64,000 nucleotides of DNA. It comes from Pseudomonadota bacterium (lineage in GTDB: Bacteria; Desulfobacterota; Binatia; Binatales; Binataceae). The notes under the pieces are model-generated. The model worked only from the letters and a program-made list of their open reading frames with translations, made no database searches and was not told where the DNA came from. Each line of letters begins with the position of its first letter. The first letter of the stretch is position 1. The translations under genes were made by a program, and so were the position numbers. The stretch lies in the NCBI GenBank assembly GCA_021324755.1, contig JAJPIL010000012.1, positions 47,053-111,052 on the forward strand, read 5' to 3'. Below, piece by piece: positions 9,648-20,102 of this stretch.

Positions 9648-12011
9648 CTAGCGGTAAACTTCGACCAGACCTATCAGGCCGAGCTCTCGGTAGCGCTCGA
9701 CCAGGTAGCCTTTAATCTCCTTGACGGTTGACATGCGCAAGACCTCGCGAGCTATCTTGCGGCAGGTCTCATAACTGGCCTGACGGATTAGCTTGCGCAC
9801 CACCGGGATGAAGATCGGGCTCATGCTGAGAGCATCAAACCCCATCCCTATGAGCAGAAGCGTTGCCAGAGGATCGCTAGCCATCTCGCCGCACAAGGTG
9901 ACTTTTCTGCCCGCACTATGTGCAACCTTGATAACCTCGCTGATGCCCGACAAGACAGCAGGATGAAAATGCTCGAACAGGGACGCGACCTTTGGATTGT
10001 TTCGGTCTACCGCCAGCATGAACTGAATCAAGTCGTTGGTTCCGATCGAGAAGAAGTCGACTTCTTTGACCAAGCGATCGGCGAGCCACAAGGCCGAGGG
10101 CACCTCGACCATTATTCCCACTTCGAGCTCAGGGTTATGCTCGATTCCCTCGCGCGCCAGCGACTCGGCGGCTTCAGCCAGCACCGCTTTTGCGCCCCGC
10201 AACTCCTCAAGGCTCGAGATCATAGGAAATAGCACTCGCACCGGTGCGTTCGTGGCCGCCCGCATTATGGCCCGCAGCTGAACCTTGAACAGCTCCGGCA
10301 TCTCGAGCGAAATACGAATCGAGCGCCAGCCCAAAAACGGGTTCTCTTCGCGTGGGGCGCGCAGGTAAGCGGGATACTTGTCGGCGCCGAGGTCGAGCGT
10401 GCGGATAGTTACGGGTTTGTTGTCGGCGGCTTTCAAAATCTCGCTGTAAATTTTTACTTGCTCCTCTTCGCTAGGAAAATCCTCGTAGGTCAAGAAGGTG
10501 AACTCCGAGCGATAAAGCCCGACGCCTTCGGCACCGTAACGAAAGGCGAGCGCGATGTCGTTTTTGAGCGCGACGTTGGCCAGCAGATGTACACGATGGC
10601 CGTCCTTGGTCACGGACGGCAAGTTTTGCTCGGCCATCAACTCCTGCCGCAACGTTTGGTGGCGCTTGATAATCTGAGCGTATTCGCGCTCGATCTCGGG
10701 GCTGGGTTTTAAGTAGACGATCCCCGAATTGCCGTCGACGATGAGCTCATCGCCTTGCGCCACGGCTTCGGTCAGATGGTCGACACCGACAACGGCTGGG
10801 ATTTCGAAGGCGCGCGCCAGAATTGTCGCGTGTGAAGTAACGCCACCGGACTGAAGCACGATTCCGGCGATGTTTTTGTGGGGTATCAATGCAAGCTCGG
10901 ATAAAGTCAGATCTTCGGCGACAAGCACCGTGGGACGGCCGAACGTGGTCAGCGTATCGTCTTGGCGCAGGTGGCGAATCAGTCGAGCTCCGAGGTCGCG
11001 CATGTCGGTGGCGCGCTCGCGCAGGTAGCCGTCTTCGATCGCACTAAGTTCGCTGGTGAACTTGTCGATCACCCGCATTACGGCGCTTTCCGCTACGTAG
11101 CCCGCGCGGATTTCGTTTTGGATACTCGCCAGAAATTCCTCGTCCTCGAGCACCAGGCGATGGCTGTCAAAAATCCTCAGTTCAGCCTCCGCCATCAGCG
11201 GCGCCATCAGACGCTTCAGGCTTTCGAGCTCGGCGCGCGAACGTTCGACGGCCTGCTCAAACCGGGCGAGCTCGGCGCTTATCGCCGTGGTACGCTGCGT
11301 GCGACTGATGTTATCTTGAGTGGCGCCGATGATGTGGGCCCGACCTTGACCGAAGCCGGGCGACGCAGGCAAACCTACCAAACGCGGACGCCGGATCCTT
11401 GGCGCAGTTACGCGGCGAGCCTTTCCTCCGACTTTCTCGAACTGTTTGAGCTGAAGGTTGGCCTCGATCATCCGGCGACGGTACTCGTCGCGCTCCTTTT
11501 CCTTGGTAATAAGCGCCTCGCGCAAATTGAAATGCGAAAGGATCTGCGCGACCTGATTGCTAGCCGTGCGCAACAGCCGGATCTCGTCGGCGTGAAAATC
11601 GCGCGCCCGTAGAGTCTGCACAACCAACACGCCGATAGGCTTGCGCTGCGGGCCTATTACTGGTACCCCCAAGAACGAGTGATAACGCTCTTCCCCAGTT
11701 TCTGGAAAGTATTTGTAGCGTGGATGGCTCATCGCGTCAGCCACAGCCACAGGCTGCATCCGCTCCAAAACAAGCCCCACCAGCCCCTCGCTCGGCGGCA
11801 TCGAGACAACCCCTACCGACGACCGGTCCAAGCCCACCGTCGCCCTAAGCACCAGTCGCTGGCGCGTCGCATCGAGCAGGTAGAGCGAACAGACCTCCGT
11901 CTCCATCCCGTTGGCGATCGTGGTCACCAACGCGTCCAGCGTCGCCCGAAGGTCCTGGTCTGGGCTTGTGGCAAGTCGCGAAATATTCTCAACTAGCGCG
12001 AGCCGATCCAT
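9648..12011 (-). CDS. ptsP: PtsP: GAF-containing PEP-protein phosphotransferase (enzyme I-Ntr)
   Basis: 787 residues. An N-terminal GAF sensor domain (about 15-165) and a coiled linker lead into a complete enzyme I: the HPr-binding helical region, the phospho-His swivel domain with His394 in GGVTSHATILAR, and the PEP-binding barrel (GADKYPAYLRAPREENPFLG, FFSIGTNDLIQF, TLCGEMASDP). It autophosphorylates from PEP and passes phosphate to NPr (PtsO) in the nitrogen PTS, a regulatory rather than sugar-transport route. No ptsO, ptsN or rpoN is nearby in the window. Length matches PtsP rather than plain PtsI. Start ATG 12011. Confidence 0.95.
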   Translation of the reverse strand: MDRLALVENISRLATSPDQDLRATLDALVTTIANGMETEVCSLYLLDATRQRLVLRATVGLDRSSVGVVSMPPSEGLVGLVLERMQPVAVADAMSHPRYKYFPETGEERYHSFLGVPVIGPQRKPIGVLVVQTLRARDFHADEIRLLRTASNQVAQILSHFNLREALITKEKERDEYRRRMIEANLQLKQFEKVGGKARRVTAPRIRRPRLVGLPASPGFGQGRAHIIGATQDNISRTQRTTAISAELARFEQAVERSRAELESLKRLMAPLMAEAELRIFDSHRLVLEDEEFLASIQNEIRAGYVAESAVMRVIDKFTSELSAIEDGYLRERATDMRDLGARLIRHLRQDDTLTTFGRPTVLVAEDLTLSELALIPHKNIAGIVLQSGGVTSHATILARAFEIPAVVGVDHLTEAVAQGDELIVDGNSGIVYLKPSPEIEREYAQIIKRHQTLRQELMAEQNLPSVTKDGHRVHLLANVALKNDIALAFRYGAEGVGLYRSEFTFLTYEDFPSEEEQVKIYSEILKAADNKPVTIRTLDLGADKYPAYLRAPREENPFLGWRSIRISLEMPELFKVQLRAIMRAATNAPVRVLFPMISSLEELRGAKAVLAEAAESLAREGIEHNPELEVGIMVEVPSALWLADRLVKEVDFFSIGTNDLIQFMLAVDRNNPKVASLFEHFHPAVLSGISEVIKVAHSAGRKVTLCGEMASDPLATLLLIGMGFDALSMSPIFIPVVRKLIRQASYETCRKIAREVLRMSTVKEIKGYLVERYRELGLIGLVEVYR

Positions 12012-12483
12012 CCTATCCGCTTGCCCGCTTATTTTTCGTCGCCATCACCTCGTAGGGAAATCATCGATAGTTGGCGAATCAATTGTAGCTTAAGCCAATC
12101 ATTCCAACAACTTCGGCTAATTCTTCCATACCCCTCTAGAGCGAGGAGCTGACCGAAACCAAAACAGATTTTGCTCGCACCCAAAAAGGCACCTAACATC
12201 ACGATGCTTTGCGTACGAGGGCGGCTATTGCTCTTCAGTTAATCCGCTTCTACAGCCGTGCCGCCCTGATTTGCGCCCACCTTTTAGAGCGCACCGCAAG
12301 CTCGGACATGGGAAGTCGGGCAGCGTTCGAAATTAGATGGCAGCTAAGACAAGATGATGTCGACCTGCGCGGAGTTATTGCCAGGCTTGCTCGAAAGCTT
12401 GTTGCAAGCCCACTTCCAGACGGGATAGGCTACTAGCTGGAGCAAGTCGCATCTTAGGCTAGATTTGGGGAGTAGCAGGAGCC
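12012..12483. other. Divergent intergenic region
   Basis: 472 bases between ptsP (leftward) and the aldo/keto reductase (rightward). A 75-codon open frame at 12209-12436 has no ribosome site or family-like sequence and I do not accept it. Nothing else is recognisable. Confidence 0.35.
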
Positions 12484-13473
<990 letters not shown>

Positions 13474-13536
13474 TTTGACGGTCGCGGTGCGGTCATGCGC
13501 CTACGCTAAGACCGCCCAGGCCGAAAGCCGATGGCT

Positions 13537-13986
13537 TTAACCTAAGTCTAGAGGCGTGCGGCCTGCGTAAGGATTGGCCATGTGGGCGTAGGTCTCTTTG
13601 GGATTGTCACAGTAAAGTTCGATCTGGTTTCCGTCGGGGTCGGCAAAGTAAATACTTTTGCTGATCCCGTGATTGACCGTACCCAAAATGGGGATTCCCC
13701 GCTGCTTGAGTTCATGGTATGCGGTCTTGAGGTCTTGCTCGCTGCTCAGGCGAAAGGCGACGTGGAGCATCCCGACCGAATTCGGCGCAGGCGTTTCGGC
13801 TCCACGGCCTACTTCCATGATCGCCAACTCGTGATGGTCGCGTGCTCTGCTCGCAAAAAAGACCATCCGCATCTCTGGCACCTCGCCCATAACTGTAAGT
13901 CCTAGGACCTCGCTGTAAAATTTTTTCGAGCGCGCGAGGTCACGCACCTTCAGCACCACATGGCCAATCCGATCTGGCTCGATCAT
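13537..13986 (-). CDS. Glyoxalase/VOC superfamily protein
   Basis: 149 residues with the paired beta-alpha-beta-beta-beta modules of the vicinal-oxygen-chelate fold: GHVVLKVRDLARSKKFYSEV, then MLHVAFRLSSEQDL and YFADPDGNQIELYCD. Candidate metal ligands are the His in the first strand, His of MLHVAF and Glu of QIELY. The family includes dioxygenases, glyoxalases and resistance proteins; the closest general look is catechol-dioxygenase-like, but no specific activity can be assigned. ATG 13986 has a GGGGG ribosome site; the frame stays open to 14079, but that extension is not family-like. Confidence 0.88.
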   Translation of the reverse strand: MIEPDRIGHVVLKVRDLARSKKFYSEVLGLTVMGEVPEMRMVFFASRARDHHELAIMEVGRGAETPAPNSVGMLHVAFRLSSEQDLKTAYHELKQRGIPILGTVNHGISKSIYFADPDGNQIELYCDNPKETYAHMANPYAGRTPLDLG

Positions 13987-14167
13987 CGCTTTACCCCCAA
14001 TCCACGAACTTTTGCGAATCCCCGACTTTACGCGAAATCGCAAAGGCGCCGTCGCCCAACCTACATCCTCGCCCAGCACCGGTTAACATCTGTACGCCCC
14101 GAATTGTCGGTGTGAGCTAGTCTTCCACCACCTGCCTTGCTTATCACTCCTCAAGGAGGCCACCGGA

Positions 14168-15199
14168 CTAAAGCTGCCAAAAACGATTCAATTTGAAAAC
14201 CGCTTTCTCTATCACCTCTTCAGCTCGTCTGCCACCCTTGACAGCCTCGATCTTCTCGTCGCCATCACGGCCAAGCTCCTCCAGCGTAGCCCATACCGAG
14301 TCAGCCAACGCCTTGAGGTCATAACCTCCCTCGAGCGCAGCGACGAGTCTACCTTGGCACGTATCTTCCGCCAGACGTTTGAGCCGACGAGTCATCGCGA
14401 CAAAGCCCTGTTCGGTCACGCGCATGTACCCCAGCGGATCCCGCGCGTGACAATCGTAGCCAGCGGAAATCAAGACGAACTCGGGCCTGAATTTATAAGC
14501 GATCGGCATTATAAGCTCGTCAAAAACGCGTAGATAATCTTCGTCCGCACATCCGGCGGGCAGCGGAGCGTTAACCGTAAAGCCTTCGCCCTCGCCTCGG
14601 CCAATCTCGTTGACCGCACCTGTACCCGGATAAAACGGAAACTCGTGGATCGAAACGTAGAGAACTTGTGACGACTCGTAAAAAAGGTCTTGCGTGCCGT
14701 TGCCGTGATGTAAGTCCCAATCGAGAATCATCACCCGTCTAAGTCCGAGATGCTTGAGCAAGTATGCGGCAGCAATGGCTACGTTGTTGAACAAGCAAAA
14801 CCCCATCGCCCGCCGCGCAAGCGCATGATGGCCCGGCGGGCGGACAAGAGCAAAAGCATTGTGGGCCTGACCGCCCATCACCGCCTCGACCGCCGTAAGC
14901 ACGCCGCCGACAGCCAACAGCGCGGTTGCAAACGAGCCCGGGACCGCGTAGGTATCGGGATCGAACTGATAGCGATGGAACGCGCAGGCCCCCTCGACGA
15001 AAGATACATACGAGGCGTCATGACAAAGAGTTAATTCAGCGGTCGTCGCAGGACGAGGCTTTAGCTGAAACATCCCCTCACGGTGGCGCGTAGCGAGCAT
15101 CTGTAGCAACGTTTCAATCCTTTCGGGTCGCTCGGGATGCTCGTATCCCGCATAATGGTTGAGATAGGCGCGGTCGGCGATCACAGCGGTTTTAAACAT
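14168..15199 (-). CDS. Histone deacetylase-like amidohydrolase (class II HDAC / AcuC family)
   Basis: 343 residues. The zinc site and charge-relay are intact: RPPGHHA (tandem His), GFCLFNNVAIAA, ILDWDLHHGNGTQ (Asp and His zinc ligands), and ISAGYDCHARDPLG for the second Asp. The C-terminal ALEGGYD motif is also present. Bacterial members deacetylate acetylpolyamines or acetyl-lysine, for example on acetyl-CoA synthetase; which one applies here is open. ATG 15199 is preceded by GGGAG at 8 bases and is preferred to an upstream TTG at 15214. It is divergent from tatBC. Confidence 0.93.
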   Translation of the reverse strand: MFKTAVIADRAYLNHYAGYEHPERPERIETLLQMLATRHREGMFQLKPRPATTAELTLCHDASYVSFVEGACAFHRYQFDPDTYAVPGSFATALLAVGGVLTAVEAVMGGQAHNAFALVRPPGHHALARRAMGFCLFNNVAIAAAYLLKHLGLRRVMILDWDLHHGNGTQDLFYESSQVLYVSIHEFPFYPGTGAVNEIGRGEGEGFTVNAPLPAGCADEDYLRVFDELIMPIAYKFRPEFVLISAGYDCHARDPLGYMRVTEQGFVAMTRRLKRLAEDTCQGRLVAALEGGYDLKALADSVWATLEELGRDGDEKIEAVKGGRRAEEVIEKAVFKLNRFWQL

Positions 15200-15229
15200 A
15201 GCTTGTGCTCCCAATTGCCGATAACATTT

Positions 15230-15255
15230 ATTCTATAGGAGTATTCTATAGGAGT
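15230..15255. repeat. 13-bp perfect tandem duplication
   Basis: ATTCTATAGGAGT occurs twice head to tail (15230-15242 and 15243-15255), just upstream of the HDAC-like gene and facing tatB. It may be slippage or two copies of a small regulatory site. Confidence 0.8.
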
Positions 15256-15331
15256 CGGCGGCCAAACTGTCTTGGCGCGCGCAAGCTGCGCGCGTATAGA
15301 GAAAACCTAGATCGTCCCAGGCGGTAATCAT

Positions 15332-15967
15332 ACGTTCGACGTTTTCGAAATACTATTGCTGCTCATCATTGCTTTGGTGGTGCTCGGTCCCGAGCAGTTA
15401 CCTACGGTAGCTCGCGCCTTGCTTAAGATTATCCGGGAAGTGAGGACTGCGGCCAATGAAACGCTCAGCGAGCTTAGGGCTTCGCTCGAAGAGCCAACCA
15501 CTTCGACCACTAGAAACCTGGCTCCCACATCTGGCCCCGACGCCGAACCGAAATCCGAAACCCATTCCACGCAAGCGGCTGCCACAAGCCAAGCCACGAA
15601 TAACCTAAACGCGATTTATGGCAGCTACTACGCGAAGCCGGAAGCGTCCGCTAGCTCGGACTTCGCAAATCAGGAAGGCGAGCTTACCGAGGGTTCACAT
15701 TCAACTAGCGAGGCGCTCGACCAACAAAGGGTCGATACGGCTCAGTACAGTTACGAAACCTTAGAGCCCGACTCCTCAGCTATGCAGTCGCGCTCTAAAG
15801 ACTCAGAACCGGCCGATCCAAAGCACAACGCCCCGTCATCTTCTGCTTTAGCCGAGACGAGCGAAGACGCGCCTGCCGCTGAGCAGTCCAACCGAGCTGA
15901 CCAAGAAAGTGCTTCTCGGGCTGACTACCAGGTCTCGCAACAACAGGAACGAACGAAAGCGCCGTGA
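15332..15967 (+). CDS. tatB: Sec-independent translocase subunit TatB (apparent ACG start)
   Basis: The N-terminus has the TatA/B hairpin: one hydrophobic helix, the VLGPEQLPTVAR hinge, then an amphipathic helix. A long, polar, disordered tail rich in Ser, Thr, Glu and Ala follows. Its place directly before tatC supports TatB, which binds twin-arginine precursors with TatC. The frame is closed by TAG at 15308, and between that and the membrane helix there is no ATG, GTG or TTG. TTG 15356 would cut off the start of the helix. ACG at 15332 lies exactly where the family has Met (TFDVFEIL against the usual MFD start), with AGGCGG upstream. The start is therefore either a non-canonical ACG or a base error. 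The stop overlaps the tatC start by 4 bases (GTGA). Confidence 0.82.
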   Translation, partial: TFDVFEILLLLIIALVVLGPEQLPTVARALLKIIREVRTAANETLSELRASLEEPTTSTTRNLAPTSGPDAEPKSETHSTQAAATSQATNNLNAIYGSYYAKPEASASSDFANQEGELTEGSHSTSEALDQQRVDTAQYSYETLEPDSSAMQSRSKDSEPADPKHNAPSSSALAETSEDAPAAEQSNRADQESASRADYQVSQQQERTKAP

Positions 15968-16776
15968 GCGACACCTCTGATCGCGACAAAAGCTTAAGCG
16001 AAGGCGACGAGTTGCGGATGCCCTTGATGGACCATCTGAAGGAGCTGCGCGTTCGTCTGATCCGCTCGTTTATCGCTATCGGAGTGGCGTTTATCATCAC
16101 CTATGCCATAGCCGACCGCCTGTTTGCGCTTCTCACCTGGCCTATTCGAGAAGTTTCCCACAACAAGGTGCTTCTGATCGGCACGGGCGTAGGCGAAGCG
16201 TTTTTCACCAAAATCAAGGTTGCGCTGATCGCCGCTTTGTTTTTGGCAAGCCCTGTGGTGCTTTACGAAATTTGGAAGTTCGTCGCTCCAGGTCTTTACG
16301 AGGCCGAGCGCAAAGCGGTCAAGCCATTTGTTTTTTTCTCGACCCTATTTTTCTGCCTAGGCGGATACTTCTGCTGGGCGGTGGTTTTGCGGGTGGGTTA
16401 CGCGTTTTTCCTGGCCGAGTACGCAAGTATCGGCGCAACACCCACGATTCGCGTAAGCGAGTACATAACGTTCTCAGCAAAGCTTTTGCTTGCCTTTGGG
16501 CTTACGTTCGAGATGCCCATCTTCGCGTTTTTTCTAACGCGCGTGGGAATAATCAATTACCGCATGATGCTTAAGCAATTTCGCTACGCGGTATTAATCA
16601 TCTTCGTCATAGCTGCTGCCTTGACCCCGCCCGACATGATCTCGCAGTTTCTTTTGGCGGTTCCTCTTCTTTTGCTCTATGCGTTAAGCATAGGCGTATC
16701 CTACATCTTCCGTGTACGAAGCCAGGCCTCGGACCAAGCAAGCACAGTTGCGCCCGAACAGGCGGCCAACGCCTAG
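15964..16776 (+). CDS. tatC: Sec-independent translocase subunit TatC
   Basis: 270 residues with six hydrophobic segments. Conserved TatC features include MPLMDHLKELRVRLIRS at the cytoplasmic N-terminus, the periplasmic loop ending in LYEIWKFVAPGLYEAERK (with the conserved Glu), and PPDMISQ before the last helices. TatC is the inner-membrane receptor for twin-arginine signal peptides of folded cargo. GTG 15964 overlaps the tatB stop, so the genes are translationally coupled. No tatA is adjacent; either the upstream gene serves both roles or tatA lies elsewhere. Confidence 0.97.
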   Translation: MSDTSDRDKSLSEGDELRMPLMDHLKELRVRLIRSFIAIGVAFIITYAIADRLFALLTWPIREVSHNKVLLIGTGVGEAFFTKIKVALIAALFLASPVVLYEIWKFVAPGLYEAERKAVKPFVFFSTLFFCLGGYFCWAVVLRVGYAFFLAEYASIGATPTIRVSEYITFSAKLLLAFGLTFEMPIFAFFLTRVGIINYRMMLKQFRYAVLIIFVIAAALTPPDMISQFLLAVPLLLLYALSIGVSYIFRVRSQASDQASTVAPEQAANA

Positions 16777-16954
16777 TCCATCACCTTCCAAGCCCTAAGC
16801 ACCAGGCGCGGTCTTCAACTCGCGCTTCAGCATAAAGTCGTTTGCGCGGTCTGCATCCTCACCTTACGCCGACGAGTTTGCGGACGTGAGTTGAACGCTG
16901 AACGAGCCGTCCGACGGGCAGCAAAGGAAAGGCTTTCGAGCGCGCAGAATTCGC

Positions 16955-17275
16955 TCAACTTACTGGCTCAAGCTCGCTTTGCTTTGGCTCATCGACAAAC
17001 GTAAGCTTGAGCGTGCCAGAAAGCGAGCTAAGCACCGCCCGTACATCTTCTTCCATCTGCGGTGAAAAATAGACTCTTAGAAGCTCGCGCTCAGGGTCTT
17101 CAGTGCGAAGTGTGGCTAGATTGTCGTAGCTCTCCACAATCCCCTTGAGCAAGACCATACTGGGGGCCGGAACGTGAAGCAAACAGGTGGACATTTTTCG
17201 CGGCGGTCCACAGCCACCATCCGAAAGCCTGCACTCTGGCGGCTCGTCCTGTGGTTCGAGTTTGCAATCAACCAT
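16955..17275 (-). CDS. DUF4911-like protein
   Basis: 106 residues. The core (LLKGIVESYDNLATLRTED, then PQMEEDVRAVLSSL) matches the pattern of DUF4911, a short family seen in deltaproteobacteria and relatives, of unknown function. The first 27 residues are Cys- and Pro-rich (Cys4, 15, 22) and not part of the core; an internal ATG at 17194 would remove them, and neither start has a clear ribosome site. No catalytic or membrane motif is visible. Convergent with tatC. Confidence 0.55.
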   Translation of the reverse strand: MVDCKLEPQDEPPECRLSDGGCGPPRKMSTCLLHVPAPSMVLLKGIVESYDNLATLRTEDPERELLRVYFSPQMEEDVRAVLSSLSGTLKLTFVDEPKQSELEPVS

Positions 17276-17479
17276 AAAGAGGCACGGACCAGAATTAGTT
17301 GAAACTGGTGAACTTTCCGCTATTACGCCCTAACGTCACAATGGGGTTTTGGTCGAGCGCTCTTTTGTATGTAGGTAACGGCAGGCAGCTGCGTAACCGC
17401 CTAATTAATTTTAGGCAAGCGACCTTCCGAAGCGTTTGCGAAGCGTTTTAGAACAACCTTCGTGGCGTTCTGGAAGCCC

Positions 17480-17833
17480 CTAGTTACTCGTAGCTTTAGA
17501 AATCTTGCGCCCAGCTGCACGGGTTTTCTCGCGCTGGGCCAAAAGGCGATCAAGCTTTAAGTTGAGATTTACTATTTGACCGGTCAAGCGATCCACTCGT
17601 TCCCGCAGCTCGCGCACCTCCCGCTTCGACGGGAGATTCATAAGATCCAGTAAAAACTCTATGTTTTTGTCCAGAAGCGCCTTGTTAGCTTTAAGTTGCT
17701 CGCCAGCACGCTCGACCCTGTTGCGCAAGCTTCGATTTATTTTTAGCTCATCCAGGATAGTGTTAACCGCTTCCTCGCCAACCTGGCGCAAGCGGGAAAA
17801 CACGGTATCGCTTGACCGCTCTTTGCGTGCCAT
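17480..17833 (-). CDS. Coiled-coil protein, possibly phasin-like
   Basis: 117 residues, strongly helical and charged. The central segment (NLPSKREVRELRERVDRLTGQ) continues into NLNLKLDRLL, a heptad-repeat coiled coil like that at the end of PhaF/phasin-type and related oligomerising proteins. The C-terminus is basic (KTRAAGRKISK), as in granule-associated DNA-binding phasins. No enzymatic motif. A granule or oligomerisation role is only suggested by composition; no polyhydroxyalkanoate genes are in the window. Start ATG 17833. Confidence 0.55.
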   Translation of the reverse strand: MARKERSSDTVFSRLRQVGEEAVNTILDELKINRSLRNRVERAGEQLKANKALLDKNIEFLLDLMNLPSKREVRELRERVDRLTGQIVNLNLKLDRLLAQREKTRAAGRKISKATSN

Positions 17834-17890
17834 CTAGCGATAACTCTACTACACTAAAAACTAAAAGTGTATTAAGAAGGCGTCCTTAAG

Positions 17891-18193
17891 ATGGCGACGC
17901 TTGCGCGTATCGTAAGTTTTTGCTCAGGTTTTTTTCTCTTTGGCTTTAAAGGCGCAGAGATCGACCTTTTTATGACGGCTTTTGTGGTCGATCTAGTCTT
18001 GGCCTTTCTTACGGCCAGTGTCGCCACCCGACGCGCCCGCTCAGGCGCCAAATGGTTCGCATTGGGCCTCTTTTGCGGACTGTGGGCTTTTGCAGCGGCC
18101 TTGCTTCTGTTGCCAAGCCCTAAAGCTTCGGTCGGCATTGTAAGCAATCCCAAGTCATCGCAACCGTCTTCGCGCCTTCCTTCGAATTTCTAG
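17891..18193 (+). CDS. Small membrane protein
   Basis: 100 residues. Two or three hydrophobic segments surround a basic turn (ATRRARSGAKWFALGLFCGL), a pattern common in small bacterial inner-membrane proteins of unknown function. An internal ATG at 17972 gives a 74-residue version that keeps the last two segments, and the ribosome site is weak for both. Divergent from the coiled-coil gene by 57 bases. No family assigned. Confidence 0.5.
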   Translation: MATLARIVSFCSGFFLFGFKGAEIDLFMTAFVVDLVLAFLTASVATRRARSGAKWFALGLFCGLWAFAAALLLLPSPKASVGIVSNPKSSQPSSRLPSNF

Positions 18194-18464
18194 ACTTTTT
18201 GGCATTAACCCGGAAAGACAAGCCAAAGACCGAGATGCAACCGTGGTTTGCGCCTTTAGCCTTTGGGCACAAATCCGGAGCTTGGCTAAAAGCTTCCAGC
18301 GCTTCGCTCAACACGTCAACGAACCTAGCCGGTAGGCAAAACGGTTGCGGAGCTAAAATTTATATAGCTAAAAGGAGGTCTTACGGTTGGAGCAAGTTTT
18401 TTGCGTTTGTGCTAGACTTGCTATGAGAAGAACAAGTACCGGGCGGGTGCGGTAAGCAGCGCGA

Positions 18465-18743
18465 TTATCCTTCGCGACGATACCCGTAAAGCCAGCGAGC
18501 TGTGCGCGTGCCTACATTTCGCACAGTATGAATTGCGCCGGCAGGTATGAATAGCTCCTCGCCGGGCTTCGGTTTGTATTTGACGCCGTCTATTTCTACC
18601 TCGAGCTCCCCCTCAAGTACTGTCAGGAGCTCGTCTACAGAGTGTCGGTAGTCGCGCCACTCGCGGCCTGGGGGATCTGTCCATAGCCCGCAACTAAATC
18701 CGCGCCGTGCCCAGTCTCGTTCTATTTCTGCAAACGTCTTCAT
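18465..18743 (-). CDS. Small cupin-domain protein
   Basis: 92 residues forming a single cupin barrel. The two cupin motifs are visible: HSVDELLTVLEGELEVEIDG and PGEELFIPAGAIHTVRNVG. The metal ligands are His, Glu and His of these motifs. Such small cupins bind a metal and act as sensors or small-molecule enzymes; no substrate can be named. Monocistronic, start ATG 18743. Confidence 0.85.
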   Translation of the reverse strand: MKTFAEIERDWARRGFSCGLWTDPPGREWRDYRHSVDELLTVLEGELEVEIDGVKYKPKPGEELFIPAGAIHTVRNVGTRTARWLYGYRREG

Positions 18744-19076
18744 GGCGGTTGCTAAGTCAGTGCGCTTATAACTCTAGGCAACCTGATAGAAGGCGCGAGC
18801 TAGACTAACTCGGTTGCGATGGTCCTGCGCTCAAAGAATATAATAGCGCATGTGCGGTTTTCCAACCGATTTTTGGTGTTCGGTCACGACCACGGTTTGC
18901 TCTTTTTCTACTCTCTCGGTAGCTATGCGCCAGATCGCTATCTGCTATCGAATGAATGACAATAAAAGTGAAAGGTGAACCTGAAATTTTTGGCGTTTTG
19001 TGCGCAGAGCAACAAAGCGGTATGTACATGAGAAACAGTTCGGAGGTGCCAGGCTTTCAAGGAGCCAAAGGTTGTC
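18744..19076. other. recA upstream region
   Basis: 333 bases between the cupin (leftward) and recA. A TATAAT at 18839-18844, with TTGCGA 19 bases upstream, is a possible rightward promoter. I looked for LexA boxes of the E. coli, Gram-positive and Geobacter types and did not find a convincing one. Confidence 0.35.
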
Positions 19077-20102
19077 ATGGCACAGGATTTTAAAGAAAAA
19101 GCTCTCGACCTTGCCCTGAGCCAGATTGAAAAGCAGTTTGGCAAGGGCTCGATCATGAAGCTCGGCGACCAGCGGGTCGAGTCTAACATTCAGACTATAT
19201 CAACGGGGTCGCTCGGGCTCGATATCGCGCTTGGCGTAGGAGGATTGCCACGTAGTCGAATAGTGGAAATTTACGGGCCGGAGGCGTCGGGTAAGACCAC
19301 ACTTGCGCTCGAATGTATCGCCGAGGCTCAGATGAAAGGCGGCGTGGGGGCCTTTATCGACGCCGAGCACGCGCTCGACATAAATTACGCGCGCCGGGTC
19401 GGCGTCAAGGTGGAGGACTTGCTCGTCTCACAGCCCGACCACGGGGAGCAGGCGCTTGAAATCGCAGAAACTCTGGTTCACTCTGGAGCGGTCGACGTGC
19501 TGGTTATCGACTCGGTGGCCGCGCTTGTGCCGCGAGCTGAGATCGAGGGCGAAATGGGCGAGCCACAGGTGGGACTTCAGGCTCGCCTTATGTCGCAAGC
19601 GATGCGCAAGCTGACGTCGGTTATCGCACGGTCAGGTGCAGTCGTTATCTTTATCAACCAGATCCGGATGAAAATCGGCGTCATGTTCGGCAACCCCGAA
19701 ACCACCACCGGCGGCAACGCGCTAAAGTTTTACTCGTCGGTGCGAATAGAAATCCGGCGCATGGGCACGATTAAGTCGGGCAACGAGGTTATCGGCTCGC
19801 GGGTCAAAGCAAAGGTGGTGAAAAACAAGGTGGCGCCGCCTTTTAAGGAAGCCGAATTCGACGTGCTCTACAATAGCGGTATCTCCAAGGAGGGCGAGCT
19901 GGTCGACCTTGGCGTAGAGTGCAACGTCATCGAAAAGCTCGGCGCGTGGTACTCGTACAAGGGAGAGCGGATTGGCCAAGGGCGCGAGAATGCTCGAGAT
20001 TTTCTACGAGCCAACCCGGCTATCGCCGCCGAAATAGAAGCGCAAATACGGGAAAAGATGCGCCCGAAGTCGTTTGTTGCTGCGGACGTTGATGACGCCT
20101 AA
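19077..20102 (+). CDS. recA: Recombinase RecA
   Basis: 341 residues, colinear with RecA: Walker [14 protein letters not shown], the [19 protein letters not shown]alker B region, the DNA-binding loop after [15 protein letters not shown], and the [21 protein letters not shown]2 region. It forms the ATP-dependent filament on single-stranded DNA for homologous repair and SOS induction. The start ATG follows AAGGAG at normal spacing. alaS follows on the same strand after 269 bases, a frequent arrangement; no recX lies between. Confidence 0.99.
   Translation: MAQDFKEKALDLALSQIEKQFGKGSIMKLGDQRVESNIQTISTGSLGLDIALGVGGLPRSRIVEIYGPEASGKTTLALECIAEAQMKGGVGAFIDAEHALDINYARRVGVKVEDLLVSQPDHGEQALEIAETLVHSGAVDVLVIDSVAALVPRAEIEGEMGEPQVGLQARLMSQAMRKLTSVIARSGAVVIFINQIRMKIGVMFGNPETTTGGNALKFYSSVRIEIRRMGTIKSGNEVIGSRVKAKVVKNKVAPPFKEAEFDVLYNSGISKEGELVDLGVECNVIEKLGAWYSYKGERIGQGRENARDFLRANPAIAAEIEAQIREKMRPKSFVAADVDDA

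Noticed and set aside
12209..12436. 75-codon open frame upstream of the aldo/keto reductase
   Set aside because: No ribosome site, no family-like sequence, atypical composition.
13524..13538. 6-bp hairpin with 3-base loop at the end of the glyoxalase-fold gene
   Set aside because: It overlaps the stop codon and has no T-run; too short to call a terminator.
15275..15294. GC-rich hairpin between the HDAC-like gene and tatB
   Set aside because: It has no T-run on either side and lies between divergent genes, so it is not a terminator; probably chance alternating GC.
18940..19076. LexA box before recA
   Set aside because: No match to the E. coli, Gram-positive or Geobacter-type SOS consensus was good enough.
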